Shown: positions 34,779 through 43,641, counted from the first letter of the stretch. The stretch: 64,000 bases of DNA from Martinezella lusitana (GCF_016901135.1 NZ_JAFEVL010000015.1:1-64000), one strand, 5' to 3'. The notes: generated by a model from the sequence alone, not told the origin. Program-made: numbers and translations.

Positions 34779-36341
34779 TTATAATTTCGCGCCGCCAAGG
34801 CTGTGTTCGGCGATCGCTTCCTTGGTCACGTCGGCGCCCGTCAGCGTCGCAACGATGCGCCCTTCGGAAAAAATCAGGACACGGCTGCAAATTGCAGCAA
34901 GCTGTTCGTAGTCGGAGCTGGCGCACAGAATTGTTGCACCGGCGTCCGCCGCGTCGCCGATATGCTGGAACACGTTCTGGCGCGCGCCGATGTCGACGCC
35001 TTGCGTCGGTTCGTCCAGGAGCACTAGCTGCGGCGACTGCTGCAGCCACTTGGCCAGCAAGACCTTCTGCTGATTGCCGCCGCTCAAAGCAGACATGGGC
35101 AGCAGCGGGTTGGGTGGCCGCACGTCGAACTGCATACCGAGATCCCGCGCGTGACGAACCATGCCGCCCCGGTCAAGCAGCCACCTGCTGAAACGCGTGG
35201 CAAGGACCGGCATTGTCACATTGTCGTAGATTGGCAGAATGCCGATAGCACCTGCATTGGCACGGTCGCCGGGAATGAGCACGATGCCCTTTTTGATCGC
35301 CTCGCGCGGGGAAAATCTCTTGAGATCATAGGTATCGTCCGCAAGCTTGAGAGAGCCGCTGGCGGGGCGGGCGCCGTAAAGCAGATAGGGGAGTTCATCG
35401 TATCCCGAACCGATCAAACCGGTCAGACCGACGACTTCGCCTCTGGCGGCGGCGAAATTGAAGTTGCTGACCGTGCCGCCGGAAAGTCCTGTTACAACGA
35501 CCTGGGATGGGGCCTCGCTTACCGGTGCTGGCGGACGTTCCGCATAGGCAAGACGCCGGCCGACGATGGCTTCGATGAAATCCTGCTTGGAAGAATTGCG
35601 GGTGACGAGCCTAGCCGCCACGCGTCCGTCGCGAAGCACGGTTGCCCGGTCGGTGATCTCCATCACTTCATCGACATCATGCGAGACGAAGATGACGCTG
35701 GCGCCGCCGGCAACGACCGTGCGTACCACGCGAAAAAGCTGATCGACGTCCCGGCGCGGCAGAAACGGTGTCGGTTCGTCGAGAATGAGAAGACCGTTGC
35801 CGGAGCCTGTACCATTTCGAATCTCTTCGGTCGCGCGCATGATGGCAAGCAGCGCCCGCTGCACCGGTGAAAGGTCGGCAACGACCGCCTCCGGATCGAG
35901 TGGGACGCCATAGGCCTCAAAACGTCTTGCCGTCTCACGCCGCTCGCGTATCCAGTTGATCGCCAGAGATTTGCTCTGCGCCAGCCGGCCGATCAGCATA
36001 TTTTCGAGCACGGTCAGCGCCGGTATCAGGCCAAGGTGCTGATGCACGAAGCTGATGCGGTGCTGCCGGAAAGCGCCGGGCGCAAGCGGCATGGGAACGG
36101 TTGTGCCGTATATCGTCAGCTCGCCGCCCGGATCCGGCGCATGAAAGCCGGCCAATACCTTGATCAGCGTAGACTTGCCGGAGCCGTTCTGACCCAGAAG
36201 CCCGTGAACCTCGCCCTGGGCCACTTCCAGTGAGGCATTGTCAAGCGCGCGCTGACCGCCGAATGTTTTCGTCAGTCCCGTCAGCAGGAGCGCCAGTGGC
36301 TGCCCCTGCTGACGAACCATTGGGGAGGCCGCCTCCGTCAT
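34779..36341 (-). CDS. Duplicated ABC ATPase, ribose/ureide type
   Basis: This is a 520-residue RbsA-like ATPase. N-half: Walker A GQNGSGKST, Walker B LLILDEPTPFLPRRD, and a degenerate signature (LSPVQRALLAIMRA in place of LSxGQxQ). C-half: no typical Walker A, canonical signature LSGGNQQKVLLAKWL and Walker B LVLLDEPTQGVDIGAR. The start at 36341 makes an ATGA overlap with the binding-protein gene. The odd first signature suggests asymmetric ATP hydrolysis between the two sites. Confidence 0.86.
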   Translation of the reverse strand: MTEAASPMVRQQGQPLALLLTGLTKTFGGQRALDNASLEVAQGEVHGLLGQNGSGKSTLIKVLAGFHAPDPGGELTIYGTTVPMPLAPGAFRQHRISFVHQHLGLIPALTVLENMLIGRLAQSKSLAINWIRERRETARRFEAYGVPLDPEAVVADLSPVQRALLAIMRATEEIRNGTGSGNGLLILDEPTPFLPRRDVDQLFRVVRTVVAGGASVIFVSHDVDEVMEITDRATVLRDGRVAARLVTRNSSKQDFIEAIVGRRLAYAERPPAPVSEAPSQVVVTGLSGGTVSNFNFAAARGEVVGLTGLIGSGYDELPYLLYGARPASGSLKLADDTYDLKRFSPREAIKKGIVLIPGDRANAGAIGILPIYDNVTMPVLATRFSRWLLDRGGMVRHARDLGMQFDVRPPNPLLPMSALSGGNQQKVLLAKWLQQSPQLVLLDEPTQGVDIGARQNVFQHIGDAADAGATILCASSDYEQLAAICSRVLIFSEGRIVATLTGADVTKEAIAEHSLGGAKL

Positions 36342-37453
36342 TTCAGCTGCCACAGGTCGTGAAAGCCCTTGATATAGGCGTCGCCATAACCTTGCGAGAG
36401 CTGCGGCGGGGTGCCGGCGTCGTTCGCATTGTCTTTCGTGAACATCATGAAGGGGATCTTTGGATCGGTGACCAGGGGCAATCCGCAGACTCGGCGCATT
36501 TCGGAATCGAGGATCGAATGGGCGATCCAGTCGAGGTTTTCGCCGATATCCATCTCGACCTGACCGGTCTGGACCATGCCGATCACGAAAGGTGTTCCAT
36601 TGAAAGCTGCGATCTTCACGCGATCCTGCGCCCCGGTGATCGTGATGGCCGGAACCACGAACTGGGTCATGCTGTCATAGATGACGATGATGTAGTTGAT
36701 GGTCGGGTCCGCCAGAAGCGCAGCCTGCACGCCGGGGGTAATTCTCGTCGCCCAGTCGGTGCCGATATAGTTCAGCGTTTTGGTTTTGCAGTTGTCGCAG
36801 TGCTTCAGTTCTTCGGTGATGCCGGAGACCATGGAATCCGTCGAAAGCGGTCCGCTCGAAATCAGCACCAGCGCATTGAGGTTACCTTTCGTGCTGGTCA
36901 CGGCCCAGTCCACCAGCAGTGAACCAGCCTTTGCATAATCGATGGGAACGTCGCCGTCGGCGAAGGTCTTTACGGTCCCAGTCTGTTCGACGCCGCTATA
37001 ATGTGAGGCTATGACGGGGATTTTGGCGGCTTGTGCAGCCTTGATCTGCGGAACGAGGACGCGCGGATCCGAGCCGGCCAGAAGGTCGATCAGATCCACT
37101 TTCTGGTTCAGCGCGGTATCCATGCCCTGAACCCATTGCGAGCTCTGGCCCTGGTTTTCCCAGGTGGTGAAATTGAAGCCGACTTTCTTGGCGACGCCCT
37201 GCATCGCCTTCTCGATGTTGCCGGTAAAGGGGTTTGCGCTCGACTGCGGTATGCTGAAGACGGTCTTGCCTTTCATGCAGCTGGCCGCATCGAAGGACGG
37301 GCCAGGCGGCACGAAAGTCGGCTTGCCGCGATAGGGTTCCAGCTGCTTTTGGAAGTAAGAAAGATCGTCGGCTTTCGCATTATCCGGACTGCTGACAGCG
37401 CCAATCGCGCTTCCCACAACAGCCAAAGCAATCAGCCAAACTCTATGTCTCAT
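36338..37453 (-). CDS. ABC substrate-binding protein, ribose/ureide type
   Basis: This is a 371-residue periplasmic binding protein (sugar-type PBP1 fold). The signal peptide ends near NAKADD. The mature part starts with an extension (LSYFQKQLEPYRGKPTF), then VFSIPQSSANPFTGNIEKAMQGVAKKVG. It is the first gene of the operon with permease, ATPase, allantoinase and ureidoglycolate lyase, so allantoin, allantoate or another ureide is the likely ligand. A GGAGG-containing site precedes the ATG. Confidence 0.85.
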   Translation of the reverse strand: MRHRVWLIALAVVGSAIGAVSSPDNAKADDLSYFQKQLEPYRGKPTFVPPGPSFDAASCMKGKTVFSIPQSSANPFTGNIEKAMQGVAKKVGFNFTTWENQGQSSQWVQGMDTALNQKVDLIDLLAGSDPRVLVPQIKAAQAAKIPVIASHYSGVEQTGTVKTFADGDVPIDYAKAGSLLVDWAVTSTKGNLNALVLISSGPLSTDSMVSGITEELKHCDNCKTKTLNYIGTDWATRITPGVQAALLADPTINYIIVIYDSMTQFVVPAITITGAQDRVKIAAFNGTPFVIGMVQTGQVEMDIGENLDWIAHSILDSEMRRVCGLPLVTDPKIPFMMFTKDNANDAGTPPQLSQGYGDAYIKGFHDLWQLK

Positions 37454-37793
37454 AAGGACCTCCAGGATCTGTCGCGCATATTCGCCAAAGCAGGCCGACG
37501 GAGCCCTTTAAGGATGAGGACACCACCGCCTAACGGTTGATTTCAAAGTGCGTGCAATATTGCGTGCACTTTGAAATGACAGAGCAATTGCCATGCCAAT
37601 TCCGCTGCACGGCAGGCGATGCTGTTGACTTCAAAGGTGGGAATGAAAAATAACGGAGATTCGCGCAGTCAGAGCCGCACACCGTTGTCCTGATAACAGG
37701 GCTTCGCCGTACTTCCAGCCGGCATTGCCTTCTAGGTAGCATGCTGCGCTATTTTTAAGCATGCAGAAAGTCCAACGGAGGCAATCTTGCGTC
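37454..37793. other. Regulatory intergenic region upstream of the ureide operon
   Basis: 340 bases between the binding-protein gene and the GntR gene, both leftward. It contains the 38-bp palindrome at 37540-37577 and the ribosome-binding site of the operon. A second partial copy of the half-site, CTTCAAAG, occurs at about 37631-37638. No gene is supported. Confidence 0.5.
37540..37577. promoter_or_regulatory. 38-bp near-perfect palindrome, candidate GntR operator
   Basis: ATTTCAAAGTGC (37540-37551) and its exact complement GCACTTTGAAAT (37566-37577) flank an inner palindrome GCAATATTGC (37554-37563). Only the linking dinucleotides break full symmetry. It lies about 87 bp upstream of the ureide-importer start codon and close to a GntR regulator gene, the usual arrangement for an operator. 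Confidence 0.65.
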
Positions 37794-38522
37794 TCAAGGA
37801 AGCTCGTAAATATCGATCTCGGTTCGGCGGCGCTCCGTCAGATCGAGACTGGATTCGATATGGGCGCAATGATGGAGCGCTTCAGCCGCGGCTCCCTCGG
37901 GATCATTTGCAGCAATGAGATCCACCAGCCTTTCGTGCTCGTGAACCAGGCATAGAACGCCGCTTCGTTTCTCATAGAGCGACTGTATCAGGCAGACGCG
38001 ACGCATGAGCAGTGTCAGCATCCGCGCCAGTACCGCGTTGCCGGCCGTCTTGGCCAGCAAAACGTGAAAGTCCCCCGCGACGCGGTTCATTTCCGGCCGT
38101 AGATTGTCGAAGACCTGACGCTCCTTCGTCAAATGGGCACGGAGTTCGTCGATATCGGCCGAAGTGGCGCGCGCGCAGGCAAGGCGGACGATGATCATTT
38201 CGAGGTTTTTGCGCGCCTCGAAAACATCGCGCGCCTCGGCAATCGTCGGGCGCGAAATGAAAGCGCCCCGGTTGAGCTCGATCTCGACCACGGCCTCGTC
38301 GCGAAGACGTTCGAGGACACGCCGGACGCGCGAGCGGGGAACGGCATAGGTGGCTGCGAGCTTGACTTCGTTGAGATGTTGACCCGGCCGCAGGGTCTTG
38401 TCGATAATGGCATCGACAAGCCGATCGTAGAGCAATTGCTCTTCCGGCCGCTGGCCGCGGGAACTCTGCAGGCTGGCGGAGTTTTCTTCCGATTGCGGAT
38501 CGGGAGATGACAATTCGGACAT
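37794..38522 (-). CDS. GntR-family regulator (FadR/FCD subfamily)
   Basis: This is a 242-residue regulator: N-terminal winged helix (about 30-95, LRPGQHLNEVKLAATYAVPRSRVRRVLERLRDEAVVEI) and a C-terminal all-helical FCD ligand domain with AGDFHVLLAKTAGN and HEHERLVDLIAANDPEGAAAEALHHCAHIE supplying metal-binding residues. The recognition helix reads VPRSRVRRVL where most relatives have VSRTPVREAL. ATG 38522 (GAGAAAG upstream) is preferred; the frame is open to 38597. It lies just upstream of the ureide operon and probably binds the 37540 palindrome. Confidence 0.82.
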   Translation of the reverse strand: MSELSSPDPQSEENSASLQSSRGQRPEEQLLYDRLVDAIIDKTLRPGQHLNEVKLAATYAVPRSRVRRVLERLRDEAVVEIELNRGAFISRPTIAEARDVFEARKNLEMIIVRLACARATSADIDELRAHLTKERQVFDNLRPEMNRVAGDFHVLLAKTAGNAVLARMLTLLMRRVCLIQSLYEKRSGVLCLVHEHERLVDLIAANDPEGAAAEALHHCAHIESSLDLTERRRTEIDIYELP

Positions 38523-38690
38523 GGCTTTCTCGACTGATCTGCGACGTCCGGCATGCTCTGGCGCTCTCGCCAGAAGGGCAGACATGCGCGAACCCAATTT
38601 TCGCAGACTTAGCCGAGGAGCTTGTGAGGGCGCAATAGCCGATATGATGGAAGGCAGCCGTAACCCGCCTGCGCGCGCACTATCGAACGA

Positions 38691-39779
38691 TTAGCGGCAG
38701 CGCACAATGGCGGCGATCGGTGCCTCGCCCGGTGCGCATTGGTGTTCGGTCCCGCCGGAAACGAAGATCGCCGGATCGCCGGTCACGGATGCAATGACAG
38801 CACCGAGTGCTGCCCGGGCATGCCGTTCGAAATTGATATCGGCATCCGACAACATGGTATTTCGCCAGCCACGCACCCGGCCACTCGGGCTCGCTTCGGC
38901 CTTCGCGAAAACCGCGGCGATCTGCGATGCCGCATCGGAATTGCTGTCGAGGCCGGCATTGTCGAGAGCTTTATGCACGCCGGCCGCATCGATGACGTCC
39001 TTCAGCACCGCATGGCCGATGCGATAGCCGCTCGCCGATCCCGGTGCATTGCCGAACAGAAGGACCTCGCATGCCTTCAGCTCTCCTCCGGCGGATGTGG
39101 AAGCGACGGTCGAAAATAGCTCAAGCGTCTTGCCGATGACAGTGTTGGCAAGCTGGTTTTCCGTCACCTCCCCAAGTGCCGTGGCCACACCCAAGCCCAT
39201 GGCGCCCCGCGCGAAAACCTTGGAGCCGTTCGGATCGCGCGTGACCACCGCCATCCCGCGCTGATCGGCGTCGGCAATGGCAGCACCGGTGAGCAAAGGT
39301 CCCTTGACCTGAACATAATGGACATCGTTGGGGTCGATGATTCCGGCCTGCCGCAGGGCTCGCGATACAGCATCTGCGACAAGCCGCACATGGACCATCG
39401 TGCCGACTTCCTCCGGCAGAAGCGTGCGTGTTTCCGCAATACCCAGCACAAGCCGCAGATCCGAACTCTTGGTGGTTTCGGCGGTGCGTGTGAAAATCGT
39501 GGCGTGGGGCGAAAGAACGCCTTCGGTGCCGCCGGACCAGACGAAGGCGATGCGCCGGACGATCTCATCGAAACTGATGCCGAGCTTTTTTGTCAGCATC
39601 AGACGAAATGCCAGCGTCGCATAACCACGGGTAAAATCGTTGGCGCCGCCGTTACCCTCGGTCTTGCCGATAACGGCGACGATATCCTGCGGGTTTACCT
39701 CGCCTGCATCGATCAGTCTTTCGAGCGCCGAGACGTCATCCGGCGACGCCATCGCAATCTTGTGAACTCCGACTTTCAT
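38691..39779 (-). CDS. Ring-opening amidohydrolase (cyanuric acid hydrolase/barbiturase family), paralogue 1
   Basis: This is a 362-residue enzyme of the AtzD/barbiturase family, the normal length. The three repeat units carry Lys and Ser motifs: VIGKTEGNGGANDFTRG, VWSGGTEGVLSPH, YVQVKGPLLT, STSAGGELKACEVLLFG, RGWRNTMLSDADIN and FVSGGTEHQ. The family opens cyclic imide rings (cyanurate, barbiturate). The C-terminal loop reads EHQCAPGEAP in place of the usual EHQGPxGGGP. ATG 39779 is chosen because similarity begins at MKVGVHKI. It is the last gene of the ECF importer operon, linking import to ring opening. Confidence 0.87.
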   Translation of the reverse strand: MKVGVHKIAMASPDDVSALERLIDAGEVNPQDIVAVIGKTEGNGGANDFTRGYATLAFRLMLTKKLGISFDEIVRRIAFVWSGGTEGVLSPHATIFTRTAETTKSSDLRLVLGIAETRTLLPEEVGTMVHVRLVADAVSRALRQAGIIDPNDVHYVQVKGPLLTGAAIADADQRGMAVVTRDPNGSKVFARGAMGLGVATALGEVTENQLANTVIGKTLELFSTVASTSAGGELKACEVLLFGNAPGSASGYRIGHAVLKDVIDAAGVHKALDNAGLDSNSDAASQIAAVFAKAEASPSGRVRGWRNTMLSDADINFERHARAALGAVIASVTGDPAIFVSGGTEHQCAPGEAPIAAIVRCR

Positions 39780-39795
39780 TGCACTGACCGCCTTC

Positions 39796-40608
39796 TCAGT
39801 TTGGCGCAAAAACATAGACGGAGTGTACAACTCCCATTGCCAGACTTGTATACCAGGCGATGACCGCTGCAAGCGTGATCACGATCAGCGCGATCCCCGT
39901 CACACCCATGCGAGGCGCATCGACGAAGGTCCGCTGGGGGTAGGCGCCAAACGCCCGCCCTTCCATCGACATCACCATCATCGACGCCTTTCTGAGGCTG
40001 CCGACCAGAAGCGGCATGGCATAACGCTTCGTTTCGAGAATACGGCCAGCTATTCCGCGCTTGCGCGCGACACCGCGAACCGCCTGCGCCGACCTGATGA
40101 TCTTGACCTCCTCCTCGATCGTCGGAACGATACGCAGTGCGATGAAGAACGCGTAGGCGATGCGGTAGGGCACGTGCATCTGCGTCACCAACGCGATCGC
40201 AAGATCGCGCGGGTCGGTCGTGCGTACGAAGATCATCGACGACAGAATGATGGTGTAGATACGCAATGCCGAGGCCAATGCGTAATCGGCACTTTCGGCA
40301 TAGATCGGCATCGACATGATATGAAAGGCTACCGTCTTGCCCGGCAGCGTCAGGCTCTGGACGACGAAAAAGCCGATGCAGGCAATGATGAACAGCCAAG
40401 TGCCTCTGACGATGTCGAGCGGCGTCATCCGGGCGAGCAAGAGCGCGGTCAGAAGAACGACCACGGCAATGGTGATCTGGATCCAGGCGATGTAGGCGCC
40501 GAATGCGAGCAGCGAAATGCCGATCAGCCAGGCGAATTTTGAAAGCGGGTCGAGCCGGTGGAACAGTGACCTGCCGGCGCGGAACTGGAATGTGTTCTTG
40601 CTTTTCAC
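39796..40608 (-). CDS. ECF transporter T component (YkoC/CbiQ-like)
   Basis: This is a 270-residue membrane protein. It has HRLDPLSKFAWLIGISLLAFGAY at the N-terminus and the coupling-helix region IIRSAQAVRGVARKRGI followed by RYAMPLLVGSLRKASMMVMSMEGRAFGA, the Ala-Arg-Gly type motif of EcfT proteins. It transmits ATP hydrolysis to the S component. It starts at GTG 40608 in a GTGA overlap with the ATPase gene; the frame is open upstream but inside that gene. Confidence 0.82.
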   Translation of the reverse strand: MKSKNTFQFRAGRSLFHRLDPLSKFAWLIGISLLAFGAYIAWIQITIAVVVLLTALLLARMTPLDIVRGTWLFIIACIGFFVVQSLTLPGKTVAFHIMSMPIYAESADYALASALRIYTIILSSMIFVRTTDPRDLAIALVTQMHVPYRIAYAFFIALRIVPTIEEEVKIIRSAQAVRGVARKRGIAGRILETKRYAMPLLVGSLRKASMMVMSMEGRAFGAYPQRTFVDAPRMGVTGIALIVITLAAVIAWYTSLAMGVVHSVYVFAPN

Positions 40609-42488
40609 GATGCCCTCGCTTGGGATGTGGCTGCCAATGCGGAAACAAGCGCCGCCGAGGAAAGCACGGGCTTCAAAGCCCGGCCCGGATCGAGTGCGGC
40701 GAGCTGTCGGCTGACCTCGTAGATCGGCGGAGCAAGCAGGCCCGATGTTTGCAGCAGTTCCATCTGACCGAAAAGATCGAGCGGGGCACCATCGAAGGCT
40801 ATTTCGCCCGAGCGAAGCACCAAGGCGCGGTCGGCCCATTCGGCAACAAGGCGGACGTCGTGGGTAATCATCAGGATCGTCGTCTGGTAGCGTTCGCGAA
40901 GCCTTGCCATCAGACCCATCAGCTGCTGGGCGCGTTCGTGATCCTGGCCGATGGTCGGCTCGTCCAGAACGAGCAGGTGCGGTTCAAGCACCATCATCGT
41001 CGCCACGCTGAGACGCCGGCGTTCGCCGAGGCTCAAGCTGAAGGGCGAACGATGCCTGTAACGGGCGAGATCGACGATCGACAGCACGTCCTCGACGCGC
41101 CGCTTTACTTCATCCTCGGCAAAGCCCCGCGCACGCAGTCCGTAGGCGACTTCTTCGTCGACTTGGTCGGTTACGAATTGATGGTCGGGATTCTGGAAGA
41201 CATAACCGACCTCAGCAGCGATTTCGCGAGGACCGAGTTTCGAAATATCTTTGCCTTCAAGATAGATCGTATCCGGCGGCGCCTCATTGATACCGACAAG
41301 CATGCGGGCAAGGGTGGTTTTGCCGGATCCGTTGCGTCCGAGCAGTGCAACGATGCGATCACTTTCGAGCGTCAGATTGACGTTTTTCAGGATCGGCGTC
41401 TTGCGGTCGTAACCGAAGCCGAGAGAACGGATTGACAGAAGCGGCTTGCCGGGCACCTGGGAGAGGACCTGTGTTGCAGTGCTTGTCTGCGAGAATGGCG
41501 GCATGTTAGCGCAGACCTCAATCGCCTCGCTGACAGATAGGGGAACGTCCTTTGTTGCAAGTGGTGTTTGCGCCGCATGCGCAAGGTCCATGGCGAATTC
41601 GGAAACCTGCGGAAACCAGCTCGCCGTCGGAACCACGTCCGCCTCTTCTGAATGGACCACCCGGCGGGAGGAGAAGGCAGCGCGCGGCGAGCCGTCGAAG
41701 ACGATGGTGCCGCGATCCATCATGACGACGCGGCTCACCTTGTCGGCGAGTTCGTCGACACGATGTTCGACCATGATGATCGTTGTGCCATGGTCGCGAT
41801 TGAGACGGGCAAGCACGGAAAACACCTCGGCCATTCCAGCCGGATCGAGGTTGGCTGTCGGTTCGTCGAGAACCAGCACGCGCGGCCGGGCCGCAAGAAC
41901 GGCAGCAATGCTGATACGCTGCTTCTGGCCGCCAGACAGTTCGAAGATCGAGCGATCTCCGAAATCGCCAAGGCCGACGAAATCGAGCGCTTCCTGCTGT
42001 CTGGCAAGAATCTCATCAATCGGCCGGCAAAGATTCTCGAGACCAAAACAGATCTCGTCACGAACCCGCGTATTGATAATCTGGGCGTCAGGATCCTGGA
42101 AGACCATCCCAACTTCGGTGGCAAATGCGGGTACTTTTGTGTTCGCAACGTCCATGCCGCAGATCGTTGCCATGCCTTGCAGCGTGCCGCCGAGAAGATG
42201 CGGGACCGACCCGTTGAGGAGATGAAGAAGCGTGCTCTTGCCGCAACCGCTGGGGCCGAGGATGAGAACGAATTCACCCTGTTCCACCGTCAGGCTGATG
42301 TCGTGGAGAACAGGTTCTGCTTCGCCCTCATAGGTGTAGGTGATCCCGGAAAGATCGACCAGCCGGTGGGAAGACGATGCGCCGCTCTCCTCGGTGGCCT
42401 TGCTGTCGATGTCTCCGGTGCGCGAGGGGGCCAAATGGAGGGTGCGATCGAGCGCACCCTCGTCAGCATGAAAGGAAGCAGCACTCAT
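40605..42488 (-). CDS. Fused duplicated ECF ATPase (EcfA1-EcfA2)
   Basis: This is a 627-residue double ATPase. Domain 1 (about 45-275): Walker A GPSGCGKST, Q-loop VFQDPDAQI, signature LSGGQKQRISIAAVL, Walker B VLVLDEPTANLDP. Domain 2 (about 350-575): Walker A GRNGSGKTT, VFQNPDHQF, signature LSLGERRRLSVATMM, Walker B LLVLDEPTIGQD. The layout matches YkoD-type fused ATPases. ATG 42488 has GGAG upstream and follows the S-component stop by three bases; it overlaps the T component by a GTGA. Confidence 0.87.
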   Translation of the reverse strand: MSAASFHADEGALDRTLHLAPSRTGDIDSKATEESGASSSHRLVDLSGITYTYEGEAEPVLHDISLTVEQGEFVLILGPSGCGKSTLLHLLNGSVPHLLGGTLQGMATICGMDVANTKVPAFATEVGMVFQDPDAQIINTRVRDEICFGLENLCRPIDEILARQQEALDFVGLGDFGDRSIFELSGGQKQRISIAAVLAARPRVLVLDEPTANLDPAGMAEVFSVLARLNRDHGTTIIMVEHRVDELADKVSRVVMMDRGTIVFDGSPRAAFSSRRVVHSEEADVVPTASWFPQVSEFAMDLAHAAQTPLATKDVPLSVSEAIEVCANMPPFSQTSTATQVLSQVPGKPLLSIRSLGFGYDRKTPILKNVNLTLESDRIVALLGRNGSGKTTLARMLVGINEAPPDTIYLEGKDISKLGPREIAAEVGYVFQNPDHQFVTDQVDEEVAYGLRARGFAEDEVKRRVEDVLSIVDLARYRHRSPFSLSLGERRRLSVATMMVLEPHLLVLDEPTIGQDHERAQQLMGLMARLRERYQTTILMITHDVRLVAEWADRALVLRSGEIAFDGAPLDLFGQMELLQTSGLLAPPIYEVSRQLAALDPGRALKPVLSSAALVSALAATSQARAS

Positions 42489-42491
42489 CAA

Positions 42492-43193
42492 TCAAGCTCC
42501 GGTCGGCTGGTTCACGATCGTGGCCGATGCCTCGCTCTTGGCAATCGCTGTGCCGCGCAGCACGCCCGCCTTGGCAAGACCATGGGCGATCGGCTTGACC
42601 AGAATGATGGCATAGACGGCACCGCTGACCATGCGGATGATAAGAGCGAGAAGGTTGTAGGAAATGCCCATGTCGCCGACGCCGAAGAAATAGACCTCGG
42701 GAATCTGCTGCAGAAGAGGGGCAAGAGCGCCGGAAAGGGCGAGAACCGAAAGCGTCCATTTCCGGTAGCCGTAGAAGGCAAAGCCGACATCCGACATGAA
42801 GCCTTGGAGGAACCCTGCGCCCAGCACCATGATGCCGTTCGGGTTGCCTGACAGGACCTGCGCAACACCGTTCATGGTTTCAGCGATCGTCGCAGCGCCG
42901 GGCTTGCGAATGATGTAGCCGCAAAGCGGACCTGCGATATAAAAGCCGCCGCAAATCGCCGCGAAAGCCAGGAAGCCGTAGGCGCCGGAAAAGGTCATAA
43001 AGAACCGACCGATCATCGCATTCGGTGTGCCAAGCACACCGTTGATGACGCCGATAATTGCCATAATGACGATCTCGAGCAGGGTGAAGGCCACGAAGAC
43101 CTGGCCACCCTTGCCGCGATTGATGAAGAAGGCGATGGCGGCAAGGGCGACGGCGATGATGGCGACGATGAGATAGATGAGACCAACGGACAT
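42492..43193 (-). CDS. ECF transporter S component, YkoE family
   Basis: This is a 233-residue membrane protein with six or seven hydrophobic segments. AGPLCGYIIRKPGAATIAETMNG, VLGAGFLQGFMSDVGFAFYGYRKW and IRMVSGAVYAIILVKPIAHGLAKAGVL match the YkoE family, whose known members are associated with thiamin or hydroxymethylpyrimidine uptake. Here the operon ends in a ring-opening amidohydrolase, so a pyrimidine-like ring is the favoured ligand. No THI-box (TPP riboswitch) is recognisable in the 448-bp leader. ATG at 43193. Confidence 0.8.
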   Translation of the reverse strand: MSVGLIYLIVAIIAVALAAIAFFINRGKGGQVFVAFTLLEIVIMAIIGVINGVLGTPNAMIGRFFMTFSGAYGFLAFAAICGGFYIAGPLCGYIIRKPGAATIAETMNGVAQVLSGNPNGIMVLGAGFLQGFMSDVGFAFYGYRKWTLSVLALSGALAPLLQQIPEVYFFGVGDMGISYNLLALIIRMVSGAVYAIILVKPIAHGLAKAGVLRGTAIAKSEASATIVNQPTGA

Positions 43194-43478
43194 GGTGCGT
43201 TCTCCGCAAAGTGGGAAGCAGGCTCGGGCCCTTCTGTCGACGGTGCCTGCACTCCGTCAGCGGGACTACTCATTTGCAAGCCGAACTCCGCGATTGGGCG
43301 CTTTGGAGGAAGAACCCGCTCTGGAGATGCTCGCAGACGTCACATTTGGCGATCGACCTCGAAATGGCGCATCCGGAACGCACCTTGATCGCGACCGCAG
43401 GGAATCAGAGGTTTATTTTGAATGCAGTTTACTGATCCCCATCAGTTGGACGCGCCGTACATCGCGTCCTTCTCCATG

Positions 43479-43493
43479 AATTGCATTCTAAAT
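43479..43493. promoter_or_regulatory. Candidate GntR site, copy 1 (ECF operon)
   Basis: AATTGCATTCTAAAT, in the AT-rich region about 290 bp upstream of the ECF S-component gene. It matches the site at 44859-44873 at 13 of 15 positions (AATTGCATTnTnAAT). The neighbouring bases make it partly palindromic around GAATTGCATTC. Confidence 0.45.
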
Positions 43494-43598
43494 TCAAATT
43501 TCGTTTAATTGCAAGAAGATAAAAGCGCCAATTTGGTGCTATTTTTTAAGCAACATGCACGGAAATCGGTCAATATCAGAGTATATGTTCGATATTGT

Positions 43599-43630
43599 GC
43601 AGGATGATTAAATATAGATCATCATCCTGC
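43599..43630 (-). terminator. Inverted repeat after the aminotransferase gene
   Basis: A perfect 10-bp stem with a 12-nt AT-rich loop lies 12 bases beyond the leftward stop codon at 43642. There is no T-run after the stem in the leftward direction, so intrinsic termination is uncertain. Confidence 0.4.
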
Positions 43631-43641
43631 GTAAAAAATTA

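Larger units (their letters stand above)
43194..43641. other. 448-bp leader/promoter region of the ECF operon
   Basis: No gene is supported. The left half is GC-rich; the right half (43400-43640) is strikingly AT-rich and holds the motif at 43479-43493 and a 10-bp inverted repeat, GCAGGATGAT (43599-43608) with ATCATCCTGC (43621-43630), just past the aminotransferase stop codon. The hairpin probably ends or stabilises that transcript. I looked for TPP-riboswitch landmarks and saw none. Confidence 0.5.

Noticed and set aside
41652..42851. 399-codon plus-strand frame
   Set aside because: Antisense to the fused ECF ATPase and S component, both of which have clear motifs.
43194..43641. Possible TPP riboswitch before the YkoE-type gene
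   Set aside because: Searched by eye on both strands for the conserved CUGAGA and the downstream GAUnCnGnUAAUnCnnGCGnAGG-like segment; neither found.
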